Made by a program: the position numbers and the translations under genes. The notes under the pieces are model-generated. The model had not been told where the DNA came from. It made no database searches and was given only the letters and a program-made list of their open reading frames with translations. From Glandiceps talaboti (lineage: Eukaryota > Hemichordata > Enteropneusta > Spengelidae), in contig NC_135562.1 of NCBI RefSeq assembly GCF_964340395.1, forward strand, positions 15,658,796-15,716,295: a stretch of DNA of 57,500 nt. Reading direction: 5' to 3'. Positions 34,900 to 48,126 of the stretch are shown here, piece by piece; the first letter of the stretch is position 1; each line of letters opens with the position of its first letter.

Positions 34900-36869
34900 T
34901 GTTCACGTTGGTTAGCAACATCTCTGTCTTTGAGTTTGAATGAAATCGCTGCCATTCCCTACAGGAAACTGTTCTATGGAATTACATGCCAGGAGCGCTT
35001 TCAATATCATAGAATGTTTTGTTGATCTTTTTTTTTTTTTTTTTTTTTTTTTCTTCTTTTTTTTTGGGGGGGGGGGGTCGACAACTTTTACCAAGACAAC
35101 CATTATATTAATCATTATAGTAACTACCTAGCATGGCTAATAGCCATACTGAGGTAGAACTGTAGATTGCTAAAATGTTATGGGTTGCTGGTTGTACACA
35201 ACCTCAGCATATGCCACTTGACTTTCAGGCATTAATAGGTGGCAGAAATAGTCCGCACCAGGGCCGCTCTGTAGTCCGCATAAAAGGGTGACTAAGCCCA
35301 GACAATATTGTCCAGACCAGATTTGGAGGTGTGAACGCATTTAAAGCTGACTCGGTTCTAAATCTTGGTGCATATTCATGAGGTCGACACCTAGAAAATG
35401 AACCATGTGTACATTTCTTTTGTCTTTTGTTAGTTAATTTATGCGGGTAAACTGTGTCTTCACTAACATTTTCCACTAAAAGTTTCAAAATTGTCTTGTT
35501 TTTTGAAGGACTACTATAATAATATTTCACCGCCCTTGCTTTATTGTCATATCAGGAAAGTCAAGAACTTGACAAAAGCTATTCAAAACAAAGTAATCAA
35601 AGTTGTAAAACCAAAATGGTGCCGTGGAGAGTTGTGTCTGGTCATGTTCTGATCATGGAAGTATAACCCACGGTCTGATCTAGTAGCAGTATATCAACGA
35701 CGAATCTACATTACAAACAAACAAACAAACAAACAAACAAACAACACACACACACACACGGTGATATTAAAAAGCACGCAACACAAAGGTTGGTTCACAT
35801 CCCTCGCATCAGTACCGGTACCCATTCTACTGAGTTATAAATATAAATCACATTCTCAGCTAGAACATTGAACTTGTATGATACAAAAATCTTCAGAATG
35901 TGCGGGCCATATTTTCACTACCGGCATTGGCAGTCACCATCACTGCCTTTAAAAAAAATTAATACAGATAAATGGAAGCAAAAACAATCCTCTTGACGGT
36001 AGTTTAGTAGTCAGTTATGAATTATGTAACGTTAAATAACGCTATTCAAATATTTCCCTCTATGCCTCCCATATACCGATAGTAAATCTTCAAACATCCA
36101 TACAGACATGCGGACTTTGCTCCCTACTAGATACATCCATGTTTTACGTTACTTTCGTATTGCAAATTTAGCTGATGATGTCATGTCAAAGCCACGTGGT
36201 CTAAAAACCTGAATCTCCGTACATACATTTCGATATGAAATTATTTATCCGTGATGTTTAGAATTTTGGTCGGTCAATATAGTTTCAATGACCAAGTGTG
36301 ACCCCCACTGATGTCTAAAGTACTAATATCAGTACCTGACCGGCCATGGCCATGGCCTTGTTTTTGTTTTTGATTTTCTTCAATATTCAAATCTACGTAA
36401 TGTCTGGTTTGTTAGGCCATAAATTCCAAGCATATTTACCATGATATCACAAATATAGACCAGTTACAGAAAGTAATAAGTGTCAGCAAAATACTGTAAT
36501 ATCGACACTGTTTCACGGATTTTAGGGACGCTGGTGCTTGGATTATTTTACGGTTGACATTACCTAGCCAGTAATATAAGGAGGGTATTTTATCCCTGGA
36601 CTCTCTGTCTGTTTATATCGAAATGGAATAAGCTGAAACAGTTCTTCTTTGAGCAGGAAATATGTTGTGATTATGGATATTATATATATACATGTATATA
36701 ATTGCCAACACATCGGCAACGAGAGTAATGACATTGACTATACGTAATATGTAAAGATGTAGTGTAAAATTGGAATACGGTCGTCAGGAACTAGATTAGG
36801 GTAGGGGGAGGCTCAGGAGAAAAATTGTTGTCACGGGAAAAAAAACGAATTGGGACGTGCGTGAAAATT
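34900..36869. other. Noncoding intergenic
   Basis: T/G homopolymers, a CAAA tract (35714-35742) and nothing else recognised. Confidence 0.3.
35031..35078 (+). repeat. T-run followed by G-run
   Basis: About 34 T with one CTTC break, then 11 G. Possibly the tail of a retrocopy, or sequencing-prone homopolymer. Confidence 0.9.
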
Positions 36870-36960
36870 CGGATTGTCTGAAAGGGGCCCGGAGTCACGT
36901 ACAAATATTTTGCTCATGAGTTGAACCAAATTTAACTCCAGGAGCAGACGTTTAACAAGC
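36870..36960 (+). repeat. Dispersed repeat fragment, copy 1
   Basis: Contains GTCTGAAAGGGGCC, TTTTGCTCATGAGTTGAACC and CCAGGAGCAGACGTTTA, matching 43010-43085. Unknown family. Confidence 0.5.
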
Positions 36961-37502
36961 GTATTTTTAAAAGGGTGACTGGCAGAGAATGTGTGTCTCT
37001 TGAAGGGTAGACAATATACTCGCGATAGACTATGGGTTTCAGGCCACTGTGTCAGACGTGGTCTTGGAGGAGTCAGTACAATTCCTCCAAGAGTGGTAAG
37101 AGGCCAAGCCTGAAATAGACGGGTTTGCAAGTAGAAGTTTACATGCCTTGTCTGTGGTTTACATTGTGCACGCAAAACATCCCACAAAACCGGCCATAAC
37201 TAAAGCGGCATATCAGTAAATATGAAAAACGTGATCTTGGTAATTTGGATACCAGTTCTGAAAATATTCTCCGGGAAAATAGGTTAAAATGAACATCAAG
37301 ATAGCTGCCTATTTCCCATTGTTTATAAATCGTCAAGAGGTTAAGCTATCCACTCAGATGAACCACTCTTTGTCACTTTATAATCTGGCATTATACATGG
37401 GATAATTTCCAAAATGTACATGTTTTATCGTTTCATTTTGGACTTTATAGAAGTTGATGACTAAAATTACCTTACCCTCGATGAAAGTTATGAATGCGAC
37501 TA

Positions 37503-37542
37503 GGTTTTACCATAGACAGGGTGGAGGGTCTATGGTTTTACC
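37503..37542. mobile_element. Micro-palindrome 3 with perfect 9-bp flanking repeats
   Basis: A 22-bp unit (37512-37533) begins ATAGAC and ends GTCTAT. It is bounded on both sides by exactly GGTTTTACC (37503-37511 and 37534-37542). It is the shortest member, with the clearest target-site duplication. Confidence 0.7.
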
Positions 37543-37795
37543 TACTAGAATTAGTTGCGACAAGATTGTAAATGCACATGGGCGAGTTTTGCCAGATTGC
37601 TTTATTTCAAGTGATTTGAAAATTGTGAATGGCGGACTTGGCCGTGGTCCATCGAATTGTCGAGTACTACCGTGGTGGCACTAGTCGTTCCTCACTGGAA
37701 CGGCAAGTGCCACCTTATGGCGATATTTATTGTCTTTGAACCTTTCTCAACAAATAAATCACACATAACTCCCCAAACGCTTCCATTCTAGAAAT

Positions 37796-37930
37796 CCGGT
37801 GCCGACCCTAAACCTTTTTAATAAAGAAGAAAAATCAGTAAAATCGAGAAATTGTGAGTGAAGTCTTGCCAGAAATGGTCATCAACTTAAAAAAGACAAT
37901 AAAAAAACGCGGTTCTTCCAATCTGGAATG
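37796..37930 (+). repeat. Dispersed 330-bp repeat, internal fragment
   Basis: It matches from GCCGACCCTAAACC through GGTCATCAACTTAAAAAAGA to TTCTTCCAATCTGGAATG. Both ends are lost. It sits just downstream of the decayed LINE on the other strand. Confidence 0.6.
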
Positions 37931-37969
37931 CAGAGCAGATGTCTTTGAAATAGAATTATTTAGTTTGGT

Positions 37970-39425
<1,456 letters not shown>

Positions 39426-39671
39426 TTATCTATTTCCTTTCCAAAATCGTGAATATCAAAGCGACAGTACATTACAACTTCGCCTCGCCACCACCCTGTG
39501 TTGCTTGGCAAGGTGGTAAATAAAACAAGTTTGCCTTTGGGATTATATTAACTGGGATTGTCGACACTGAATAATCCGGTCAATCATGGCACTGCGCTCA
39601 TTGTATGTCACGGCGTACAAGTATAAACGACGTTCATACTTCCATGACCATAGTTTCTGCGACCTGTCATT

Positions 39672-39719
39672 TGTTTGACCATAGACACTCCACCTTTGTG
39701 GAGGGTCCATGGTTTGATG
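39672..39719. mobile_element. Micro-palindrome 4 with 9-bp flanking repeats
   Basis: A 30-bp hairpin (39681-39710) with arms ATAGACACTCCAC and GTGGAGGGTCCAT lies between TGTTTGACC and GGTTTGATG (6 of 9 identical). Confidence 0.6.
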
Positions 39720-40110
39720 GGATGCGTTAATTCTGGCAAACTTGTTTGGCAAATCGATCTGACGCAATATAGCTTGTGACCGTGGCATGCATAGCTTGGG
39801 TCAAAATCTATAACACCATTAAAGTATAAATAATGTTTAAACTTCCACGATAACACATACCTTTGAGAAATTATACTGACAGTATAATTACTCCAAGCAC
39901 AGACTATTCTCGTGTCAAACTCCGACACGAACTTGTTTTTCCTTGAAGAGTATATCTCGTGAGACCTATGGAAATTATCAAAATCTATATTGTAGTTGAA
40001 AAGAGCAAGAATGAAAAGAGGGGAAATTTAAGGGACATCATTTCTATATACACGTGTATTGTGCAAAGAACCCGATATCTTTGACCGCGTTGCCGTCAAC
40101 CGAGCAATGG

Positions 40111-40217
<107 letters not shown>

Positions 40218-40625
40218 AGGTAAGTCATAAACTGAAGGAAAAGTGCTCAATACTGAGAAGTAGAGCTGTATTTACACAAAGTACACAAGTTATGGTACGG
40301 AGGCCGTTACGATCTTCAGACGACTAAATAACGGAAATTCAAGTGATAGAATTCGATGAGCGTTGTTGAGTGACATGGTGGAATGATAGAATGTATTTGT
40401 TTTCGTGGACGATTTAGTGGACGATCTAGTGGAATTAATCTCTAAAAAAAACATGAATCATGGTCTGAGTACTTCACAAATGTATTCAATGCTCAAGTCC
40501 AAAGTGATGAAAGTTTCTCGATTTCCATGATCTTATCAGATCCACCTTGATAGACATAAATTCAGGCATTAATGGTGAGATTAATATCCGACTGTAGTCT
40601 TTTGGACAAGGTAATTACTTTGATA

Positions 40626-41000
40626 GTCTAGTTCCTATACTGTATCATTACCATTTATACCTCCACTCAAAGTATAGTCAGAGTCGTTACTCTAGAAGTC
40701 TTGAAATGCATGAGATGCAATTTAAAATTCATTTACAGCCACCCACACAGTCATTAACATCATGTCTTTGTTAATAAATCACAAAACTCTAACCAATAAC
40801 ACAGTCCCTCATAAAGTTAGTGTTTATTGGGACAGTAATGTTCAAATGTGGTATATTTGTCAGCCCATGATGCTACTTATATACTGTTTACATCACCAAA
40901 ACATTTAGGTTTCACTGATTGGGTGAACAACTTTTTGTGCTATTTGAGGGGCTTTTGGCTAGACGTGGTTTAGTTAGAAACCATATTGGCATCCAGACTA
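40626..41000 (+). repeat. Dispersed repeat, copy without the micro-palindrome
   Basis: The same two blocks (TTACCATTTATACCTCCACT and GGTTTAGTTAGAAACCA) are separated here by about 280 bp of other sequence. The second block has one GGTTTAGTT and no hairpin, making it the empty-site counterpart. Confidence 0.6.
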
Positions 41001-41204
41001 TTACTTTGAAGGAGATCATTGAAGAACAATAAAAATAAAACTCAAGGTGTGGATATGGGATCAGTGTGGCATTCTACATAGACATTCTCCAACAATTCTT
41101 GTAGACATGTTATGTAACCATTTTTTCTTCACGAAAGGCATGTTCCCACAGGAATCAATGGGGTAGGGGTTTCTAACATTGTCTTTTGAAAGTAAATTAC
41201 ATGT

Positions 41205-41650
41205 ATGTCAAAACTAAAATTATTGTATTTACTAAGAGATGAAATTCTTAAGAAAATTGAAAAGTGGTTATTGGTGGTCATAAACTCGACGTTGTTCGCT
41301 TTTTATGAATATCTAGGCGTGATTATGTCAAGCAGTGGTCTATGGTATTTAGCGCTTGCAGCTCAAGCGAGTAAAGCAATGATTGCGGTCATGAGTCAAC
41401 TTGCAAAACTTGGGGACCTCCTAGTCAAAACTAAATTTAAAAGTTTTTGACTGTAAACTATTACCGATATTAAATTATACAGTGGAGATTTTGGGTTTTA
41501 ATAGGTCTACTGAAACTGAACGTGTTCAAAGTAAATTTCAGTGTTATATTTTGAGTCGTATATAAACATATATGTAGTCTTTGAGTATGGGAGCTACAAA
41601 AATGCTTGACAAGTGTTCATTACGGGAAGTAGGCTGAAATGTTTTGAGAT
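41205..41650 (+). mobile_element. LINE C-terminal fragment
   Basis: The plus strand reads YEYLGVIMSSSGLW, a run ending KLGDLLVKTKFKSF, then after a stop KLLPILNYTVEILGFNR and ERVQSKFQCYIL. This is the usual region after the LINE reverse transcriptase core (YLGV, then the LPILLYGSEIWG type). It is short and stop-interrupted; the clade is not determined. Confidence 0.65.
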
Positions 41651-42042
41651 TGCTGAACGAGAGCTGCAAAACTTTAACCTCAGACCACTTCTCCTCAGCC
41701 CTGGTTCAAGTTCTTAGGTCATAGTGGTGTAAACTACATCTCAGACCACAATGTAGTGACCTGAGACTACATGTACATGTAGGCCCTACCTACTGGTATA
41801 TTATGTAACTGCACTTGACGCCAGTGTGATTTCTAACTAAACTGTGTTATTGAAAGAACCGATGTGACGTCATCTGTTTTCTTTGTACCTGACACAATCC
41901 TAGCTGCTGTATTTTGGGCATGTTCAAGAGGGACAATGTTTTTAGCTGGCAGCCCATACAGAAGGGCCATTCAGTAGTCAGGTATCGATGATATAAGTGC
42001 ATGACCAAGGTTCTGACAAACTCCGTTTGTAAGATACTGGCG

Positions 42043-42093
42043 TATGCGACCATAGACAGTGGAGGGGCCCCCTCCACTGTCAATGATGCGACC
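42043..42093. mobile_element. Micro-palindrome 5 inside a LINE, 9-bp flanking repeats
   Basis: A 33-bp hairpin (42052-42084), arms GACAGTGGAGGG and CCCTCCACTGTC, is flanked by TATGCGACC and GATGCGACC. Removing it with one flank restores the LINE reading GRIRQYLTN. A second copy at 42343-42375 comes from the tandem duplication and lacks the left flank. Confidence 0.75.
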
Positions 42094-42637
42094 TATTGTT
42101 CGGGGGTGAAAAAGAACTGATCTACATGTCAACGAGATGTGCTTCTTGAGGTTATAACGGTCATCAATTGTTACACAAATGGTACATGCTGAATCCACTA
42201 ACTGCACAGAAGACGATCCCATGTTGATGTGGTTCATGAGACGAGGAAGCCTGTTGAACTGAGACGTGATAAGGAGGACCTCGGTTTTGCCATCATTAAA
42301 CTAGCTTATTTTGGGTCGTTTAATATCATGTGCAACAGTTTCCATAGACAGTGGAGGGGCCCCCTCCACTGTCAATGATGCGACCTATTGTTCGGGGGTG
42401 AAAAAGAACTGATCTACATGTCAACGAGATGTGCTTCTTGAGGTTATAACGGTCATCAATTGTTACACAAATGGTACATGCTGAATCCACTAACTGCACA
42501 GAAGACGATCCCATGTTGATGTGGTTCATGAGACGAGGAAGCCTGTTGAACTGAGACGTGATAAGGAGGACCTCGGTTTTGCCATCATTAAACTAGCTTA
42601 TTTTGGGTCGTTTAATATCATGTGCAACAGTTTCCAT
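42050..42637 (+). repeat. 292-bp perfect tandem duplication
   Basis: Copy 1 (42050-42341) and copy 2 (42342-42637, including the shared end) look identical base for base. Both breakpoints carry CCAT: the palindrome edge on one side, and TTTCCATCTTAG on the other. This looks like a recent microhomology-type duplication, or a collapsed-haplotype assembly artefact. Confidence 0.9.
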
Positions 42638-43009
42638 CTTAGTTACTGTAGTTGACGTATGTGATTGGGGAAATATATTGGTAAATCTGGTTGTCGTCTG
42701 CATGTTGTTGCATATTGAGATTTTGATGTCGGATTAGCTTTCCAAGTGGTGATGTGTATAGACAGCATACGCGTGTAAGAGTGGACCAAGCACAGGGTTT
42801 TGTGACACTCCACACTGCAAATGTTTGGTTTCTGATATGCCTTGTACAGAAATGGACTGTTGTATATTTTTGAGGTATAAAGACTCTAGTCGAATGCCTG
42901 TAATACCGAGCTCGGAATAAACTTGAAATTATGCTGGAGTCAGAATTTACGGGGGGGGGGGGGCATGAACAAAATTGAGGTTCAAAGGGAGGGGGGCATG
43001 ACAATTGTG

Positions 43010-43085
43010 ATGGTCTGAAAGGGCCCCCGAATATTCTGCTCATGATTTGAACCAAAATTAAACCTCAGGAGCAGTTGTTTACCAA
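43010..43085 (+). repeat. Dispersed repeat fragment, copy 2
   Basis: Contains GTCTGAAAGGGCCC, TTCTGCTCATGATTTGAACC and TCAGGAGCAGTTGTTTACC. A third partial match (ACAGGAGCAATCGTTTACC) is at about 43258, after a CT tract. Confidence 0.5.
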
Positions 43086-43112
43086 GTAAATTTACATTTG
43101 TATAAGTGTATG

Positions 43113-43190
<78 letters not shown>
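43113..43190 (+). repeat. CT microsatellite
   Basis: 39 CT units between two partial copies of a dispersed repeat. Confidence 0.95.
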
Positions 43191-43193
<3 letters not shown>

Positions 43194-44132
43194 GCCGTAT
43201 GTCTCCTTCTCTCTTGCTCTATCTCTCTGTGTGGAGACTTTGTTGAACATTCAAACCACAGGAGCAATCGTTTACCTTGTACTTTGCAAAATTGTTCACT
43301 TCATTTACCTACCACACATTTAATTATTAGGCAGCCAATGGCCAAACGAATGTGTGTGTCTGCCAAAATATCTATGTATTAGTTAAAGCGTAGGTAATAC
43401 AGTTGTAAAATAATTTAATGAGAGTACAATTTGGGTATTGAAGACAATTTTCAAGTACTTTATGGCTTCCAATAATGTGTATGGTTTGAAATATTATGCC
43501 GCTAAATGGCCTCCTACATGTCCTTATTTTTCAAACAATTGCCTACTGTGGGAGGGGGACACACCCTCCCCACTAGTTATCGAAGGGGGGTGCCGTTTCT
43601 GTCAAGACATAGGATTCAAAAAGAAAACTCTGCTGGTTAAGTTTTTCCAAGTACAGGTTACAGCCCAATGAGCCCACATCCATTTGTAAAGAAATCTCTA
43701 TGTCTGATATGTATGGACACTGAAGTTGATTTCCACTGTTAGCTTACAGTGTGTCATATAGTGTACCATACTGTACTTCTCTGACGTGTATGGGGAGGGG
43801 GTAATGTATAATTGCATATTAAAATATGTGCAGCCGGGGGGGGGGGGGTATGGACGTCGCCATCTTTCAAGCGCTAAATTACCTGTTAATCGAGATTTGT
43901 TTCAAAACATTAGCATGGTTGATAATATATGTGAAAGGGGTAAACTAAGAATGGTTTCTGGGATCGCCTAAGTCAACACGACATATATTGTGGATGGTCT
44001 GAGATATTCGATTACGATTCACATCGTCCGATTTCCAATCGTCCCAATATCCATATTAACATTCTTTATCGTTTCAAAATCACAAAAATGCATATGTCGT
44101 GGTGGGGTGAGTACCGACTCTAGTTTGGTCTC

Positions 44133-44133
<1 letters not shown>

Positions 44134-44227
<94 letters not shown>
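44134..44227 (+). repeat. CT microsatellite
   Basis: About 47 CT units, ending CCCGTCTCC. Its 3' side resembles the 3' side of the 43.1-kb CT tract. Confidence 0.95.
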
Positions 44228-44229
<2 letters not shown>

Positions 44230-45362
44230 GTCTCCCCCTCTCTCTCGTCTCCGTATCGAAACTTATTCAGTCATAAAATCATCAGGTTTCTGACAATTTC
44301 CAATAGCTGTTACAAGAAAGACTGCAGTACAAGAATATTTGGTTAGCTACATGTATTACATCTGATGCCTTATACGTGACACGCACGATAATTGTCCAGT
44401 TTGCATCAGAGGGTGTGCCTCGCCTTCTGTACATGTGCCGTACGTCTGGCTTGTCTGTCAGTGTCACATTTTGCTTCCCCTCTTCAGTTTTCTCAGATGT
44501 TTTAAGAATTTAAACATAGTCAGTGTCTGATCGACAAAAATTCTTTCCACTGAAGTTTAGAAAACATTTAGTGCAACTCTACGTAAACGTCATGTTGATG
44601 CATCATACATCATCATGAGACGTCACATTGACCTCACACTTCGCTTCGCGCTTCCTTCAACGTCCGGTCGTTATGAAACTAGTTCGAAGGCTTTCGCTAG
44701 CGATAGCGTGGCCAGTCTTGTTTTACTGCGTAATCGTCTAATGTTTTCCAAATAATTATGAATTAATTTATCTTTTTGTTTACACTTTGGGTATTTTACT
44801 TGCTATTAGAACTCCCGGGCAACTCATATTTAATTTTCCAACCTTAGAATTTGTTCAATGATCGTCAGGTTTGAGTACTTTCCTAAGCCGGTCCCACAAC
44901 TGTTATACTTATAAGTTATAGCTGGGCGTTGTGACCGGTAACCGGCTATTATCTACATCACTGCCTACTAGGTACGTCAAAAACACACCGTTCGCACATG
45001 TGAGCCTGATTTTAGGCAAAATATCGGGCTATTAGAGTGCATACAGGCCCTTTTGTTCGCTTGTATTGTTTGCATTTGGTATTTGGCATTTCGCACGTTG
45101 TTTATTTGCACCATTCACAGCGTCTTATCATGCTTTGTGTAACTGGGCCAACGGTTTTTACTAGACAAATTTGAAACAAATTTTGCGTCAGTTTGATGGT
45201 AAACCTGCTATATTGACTACCAAACTTAGTTAACCCCAGTTATTTTTACTCATGTTGCATCACCATATATTTAGAAAGAGTATATATGAAATATGAGAGC
45301 CATGTGAAACTTCTTCAGTGCAAAATGGGATGAAGATATGAGGGCAAAGTCAGTGCTCCTTA

Positions 45363-45516
45363 TAGTCTCGCTGCCAGACTCGAGACTATCGTCCCTAATC
45401 TGTTTACCGAGCGGCGCAGCCGCGAGAAGAGCGGGACCAGTCCCCCTCTATTCTCGCGGCTGCGCCGCTCGGTAAACAGATTAGGGACGATAGTCTCGAG
45501 TCTGGCAGCGAGACTA
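45363..45516. mobile_element. MULE-type foldback MITE with 9-bp target duplication
   Basis: Two perfect inverted arms of over 60 bp (TAGTCTCGCTGCCAGACTCG inward) are separated by about 27 bp. The element is bounded by identical 9-mers TGCTCCTTA at 45354-45362 and 45517-45525. Length 154 bp, no coding capacity. Long inverted repeats with 9-bp duplications are typical of Mutator-like nonautonomous elements. Confidence 0.85.
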
Positions 45517-46532
45517 TGCTCCTTACAGCAGTTTGTTTTTCCCGCATATGCATACATTACCCATAATCCTTTTAAGTATTCTGCAGATATCTGTGCAATG
45601 TGCACTCATGACTCATGAAAATCTGGAATGCACTGATCGAAGCCAATTGTACAGTTATACTATAAAAACAGGAGTTATGAGTATAATTGAAATAAAACAA
45701 GAGAATAAGAGATGAGGGCCCTCAGAATCGTCACGTAGAGTGATATAACAGTTACATGGATGCCGGGCATGTACCCATAGGTACGGGCCCGGGGGGGGGG
45801 GGGTTCTGCATGCCGAACGTCATTAAGTATTTCCTTTACTTTGGTGCTCATGATCGTAATTTGGATGATGCCCAAGATATTTGAGGCGTGAATACCTGTT
45901 GTTCTTCTAAAGGCTTGTTTATTACTGTGAAGATCACACCCTAACACTTAATTGTTCTATAAACGACACATGGACAAGAATACTATTCCCATAGAGGTTA
46001 GTCTAGTTAATTCCTGATGGACCGTATTTCGTTCAGCGTTACGTTGTACATAACACGGTCAGTCAGAAACTATAGACGACATGGACGACATGGATGCCAT
46101 ATAATATTCCCAATAGTCACTCAATTTTACTTAGCTAGAAATAATGTCCACAGACTCAAATCTGTCAGCACGTCTCTACTGTGAGTTTGTTGACGCTATT
46201 GGCCGGTCAGGTTTGTTAAGAAGCTCCATACACTAGCAATATTTGTGGCCCAATTTTAAACTATTATTGGAAACGATTGTCATGTCATCTAAATCTGTAT
46301 TACTATGCATCAAACGCGTAGAAATGTGAAACACGTTTAGTGGTGGCGGTATGTAGTGCATAATGAAAAGGCGTACTACGAACATTTATTTCAAAATGAG
46401 CCCTGTGATATTACAATCTACGTACGTCCTAACCATGTAGTTCATATCATAAGCCTGCTTATATACATACATATGTATCGAATACACTAGCTACACGTAT
46501 AGCGTTTATGTACGTATTGATTGCAAGCACGG

Positions 46533-46792
46533 TAGATTTGAATATTCATTTGTTTACTGCCCGGTTATGGGGGTGAACTCATGAATATATTCTGAACTAA
46601 ATGCAAATGTATTCAAATCACTTCCGACTCGCAATCTGAACTATTTTTCAGATCGAGTATAATCCGATTAGACAGGCGCTAATGGGAAAGTACAGAAACG
46701 TCCACCTCATCAGCATAAAAGTACAGAATTGAACTCAATCTGAACTATAGTACGGAAAGTGTCGTAAACTGTACTATTTTTTCTACTAGTGT
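46533..46792 (-). repeat. 260-bp repeat, copy 2 (inverted partner of 29.1 kb)
   Basis: This is the opposite-strand copy of 29090-29349 with no mismatch that I could find. Flanking bases differ immediately outside both ends, so the boundaries are sharp and look like a transposed or converted unit. Confidence 0.9.
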
Positions 46793-47142
46793 TATCAATT
46801 TGCTTTGACGAACTTCTTGTCCACAATACACAGTTTCAGGAATGTGAGCACAGCCAGCAGGTATATCGTGTCGAACGTATATTTATGCAGGCAAATAACC
46901 TTTGGACTATGGTATGTGTATGTGTGTGGAAATCAGTGGCGTTGTCTGTATATGTAAGGTTGAATTCTAGAGTACATTACGGAAGTAGGGTTTTCATATG
47001 CAGGAAAGAAATATGTTAATGTTTGGGTAACAAATCTGTGTTAAATGGAACAGGACAACAAACGGAGAACGAATGGTATCATCTAGGATAATGTAGGTAG
47101 TATTCAATATGTAGCGATCGCGAGTCCAACAAACTACACACT

Positions 47143-47184
<42 letters not shown>
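47143..47184 (+). repeat. CA microsatellite
   Basis: 21 CA units. No gene nearby. Confidence 0.95.
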
Positions 47185-47187
<3 letters not shown>

Positions 47188-48012
47188 ACAGACACAGGTA
47201 TGAAATTATTTATAGACAGAATCTTAGTGTAAAGGTCAAATTTAACAAAATACAAACGTGATGGAATATTTCATTCTCAATGTAAAAACCGGAATGTAGT
47301 AGTCCTGTGACGTCGAGTCTTTGAGAGAAAACATCCAATCATTGGATGATACGTCATTAAAAGACTGGAACAGAGAGCCTATAGTTGCACTCAATATTAT
47401 TTAGTGATAAAATACTCTATCTATTGAAAACATCCTCTATCAATTAAATATTTTGTTTGCCGTCCTTGAATTTCCCCCAAACCTACCAGGCAGACAGCGA
47501 AAAGAAACAAACAAACAAACACAGAAAAAAACACGATGCTAGCAATGTAAAATTCATGTTTCTGTTCGACGTTCACTGTTTGGACCTAAATGAACTACAC
47601 CAGTGGTGAAATATAAATGTCAAAATCCTTATTGTTTCCATAAATTGCTGGCTTAAGCGACTTCTTAGAAAAGTGTGTAGTTATTTGGAAGATAGTTATG
47701 CGGTCTTTCTATTTACAATAGAATAAAATACGACCTCCGCGGAAATTTTGAGCAAAACGATTTTTTATTCTAAATCTACAGACAAATCTGTCAGCATGCG
47801 GACGGCAAACAAAGAATTTAATTGATTGAGCCTAAACGAGAATGTATTATCTTAAATTACAGCCTGTGATAGACTAGCATCATACTACCAAATCAGGGTG
47901 ACTATAGAGTTTCGATTAGGCAGTACGATGTTTCCATGTCTCAAACAAAATTATTTGTAACAATCACAAAAAAAAACAAAACACAGACACACATAGCGCC
48001 AAAAGCGTACAA

Positions 48013-48126
48013 AAATGATACATTTTATCTCACTGTGAACACAAATCAACATATCGCTGGCGGGTAAACAATAAAAAACTGCATTTATATTTGTGTTCAC
48101 AGTGAGAATTGCTACAATGTATCATT
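48013..48126. mobile_element. Short foldback element
   Basis: Arms AAATGATACATT...CTCACTGTGAACACAAAT and their complement (48089-48126) enclose about 40 bp. One arm carries a 5-bp insertion. It is noncoding and MITE-like. Confidence 0.7.

Larger units (their letters stand above)
41850..42925 (-). mobile_element. CR1/L2-like LINE fragment with internal duplication and palindrome insertion
   Basis: The minus strand reads, in order, a GVSQNPVLGPLL-like segment, NMQQHADDNQIY (catalytic ADD kept), MGSSSVQLVDSACTICVTID, LKKHISLTCRSVLFHPRTI, and finally a decayed DYCMALLYGLPAK. These are successive segments of CR1/L2 reverse transcriptases. Frameshifts break it. A 33-bp palindrome sits between the GRI and RQYLTN codons, and 292 bp containing it are duplicated in tandem. 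Confidence 0.78.
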
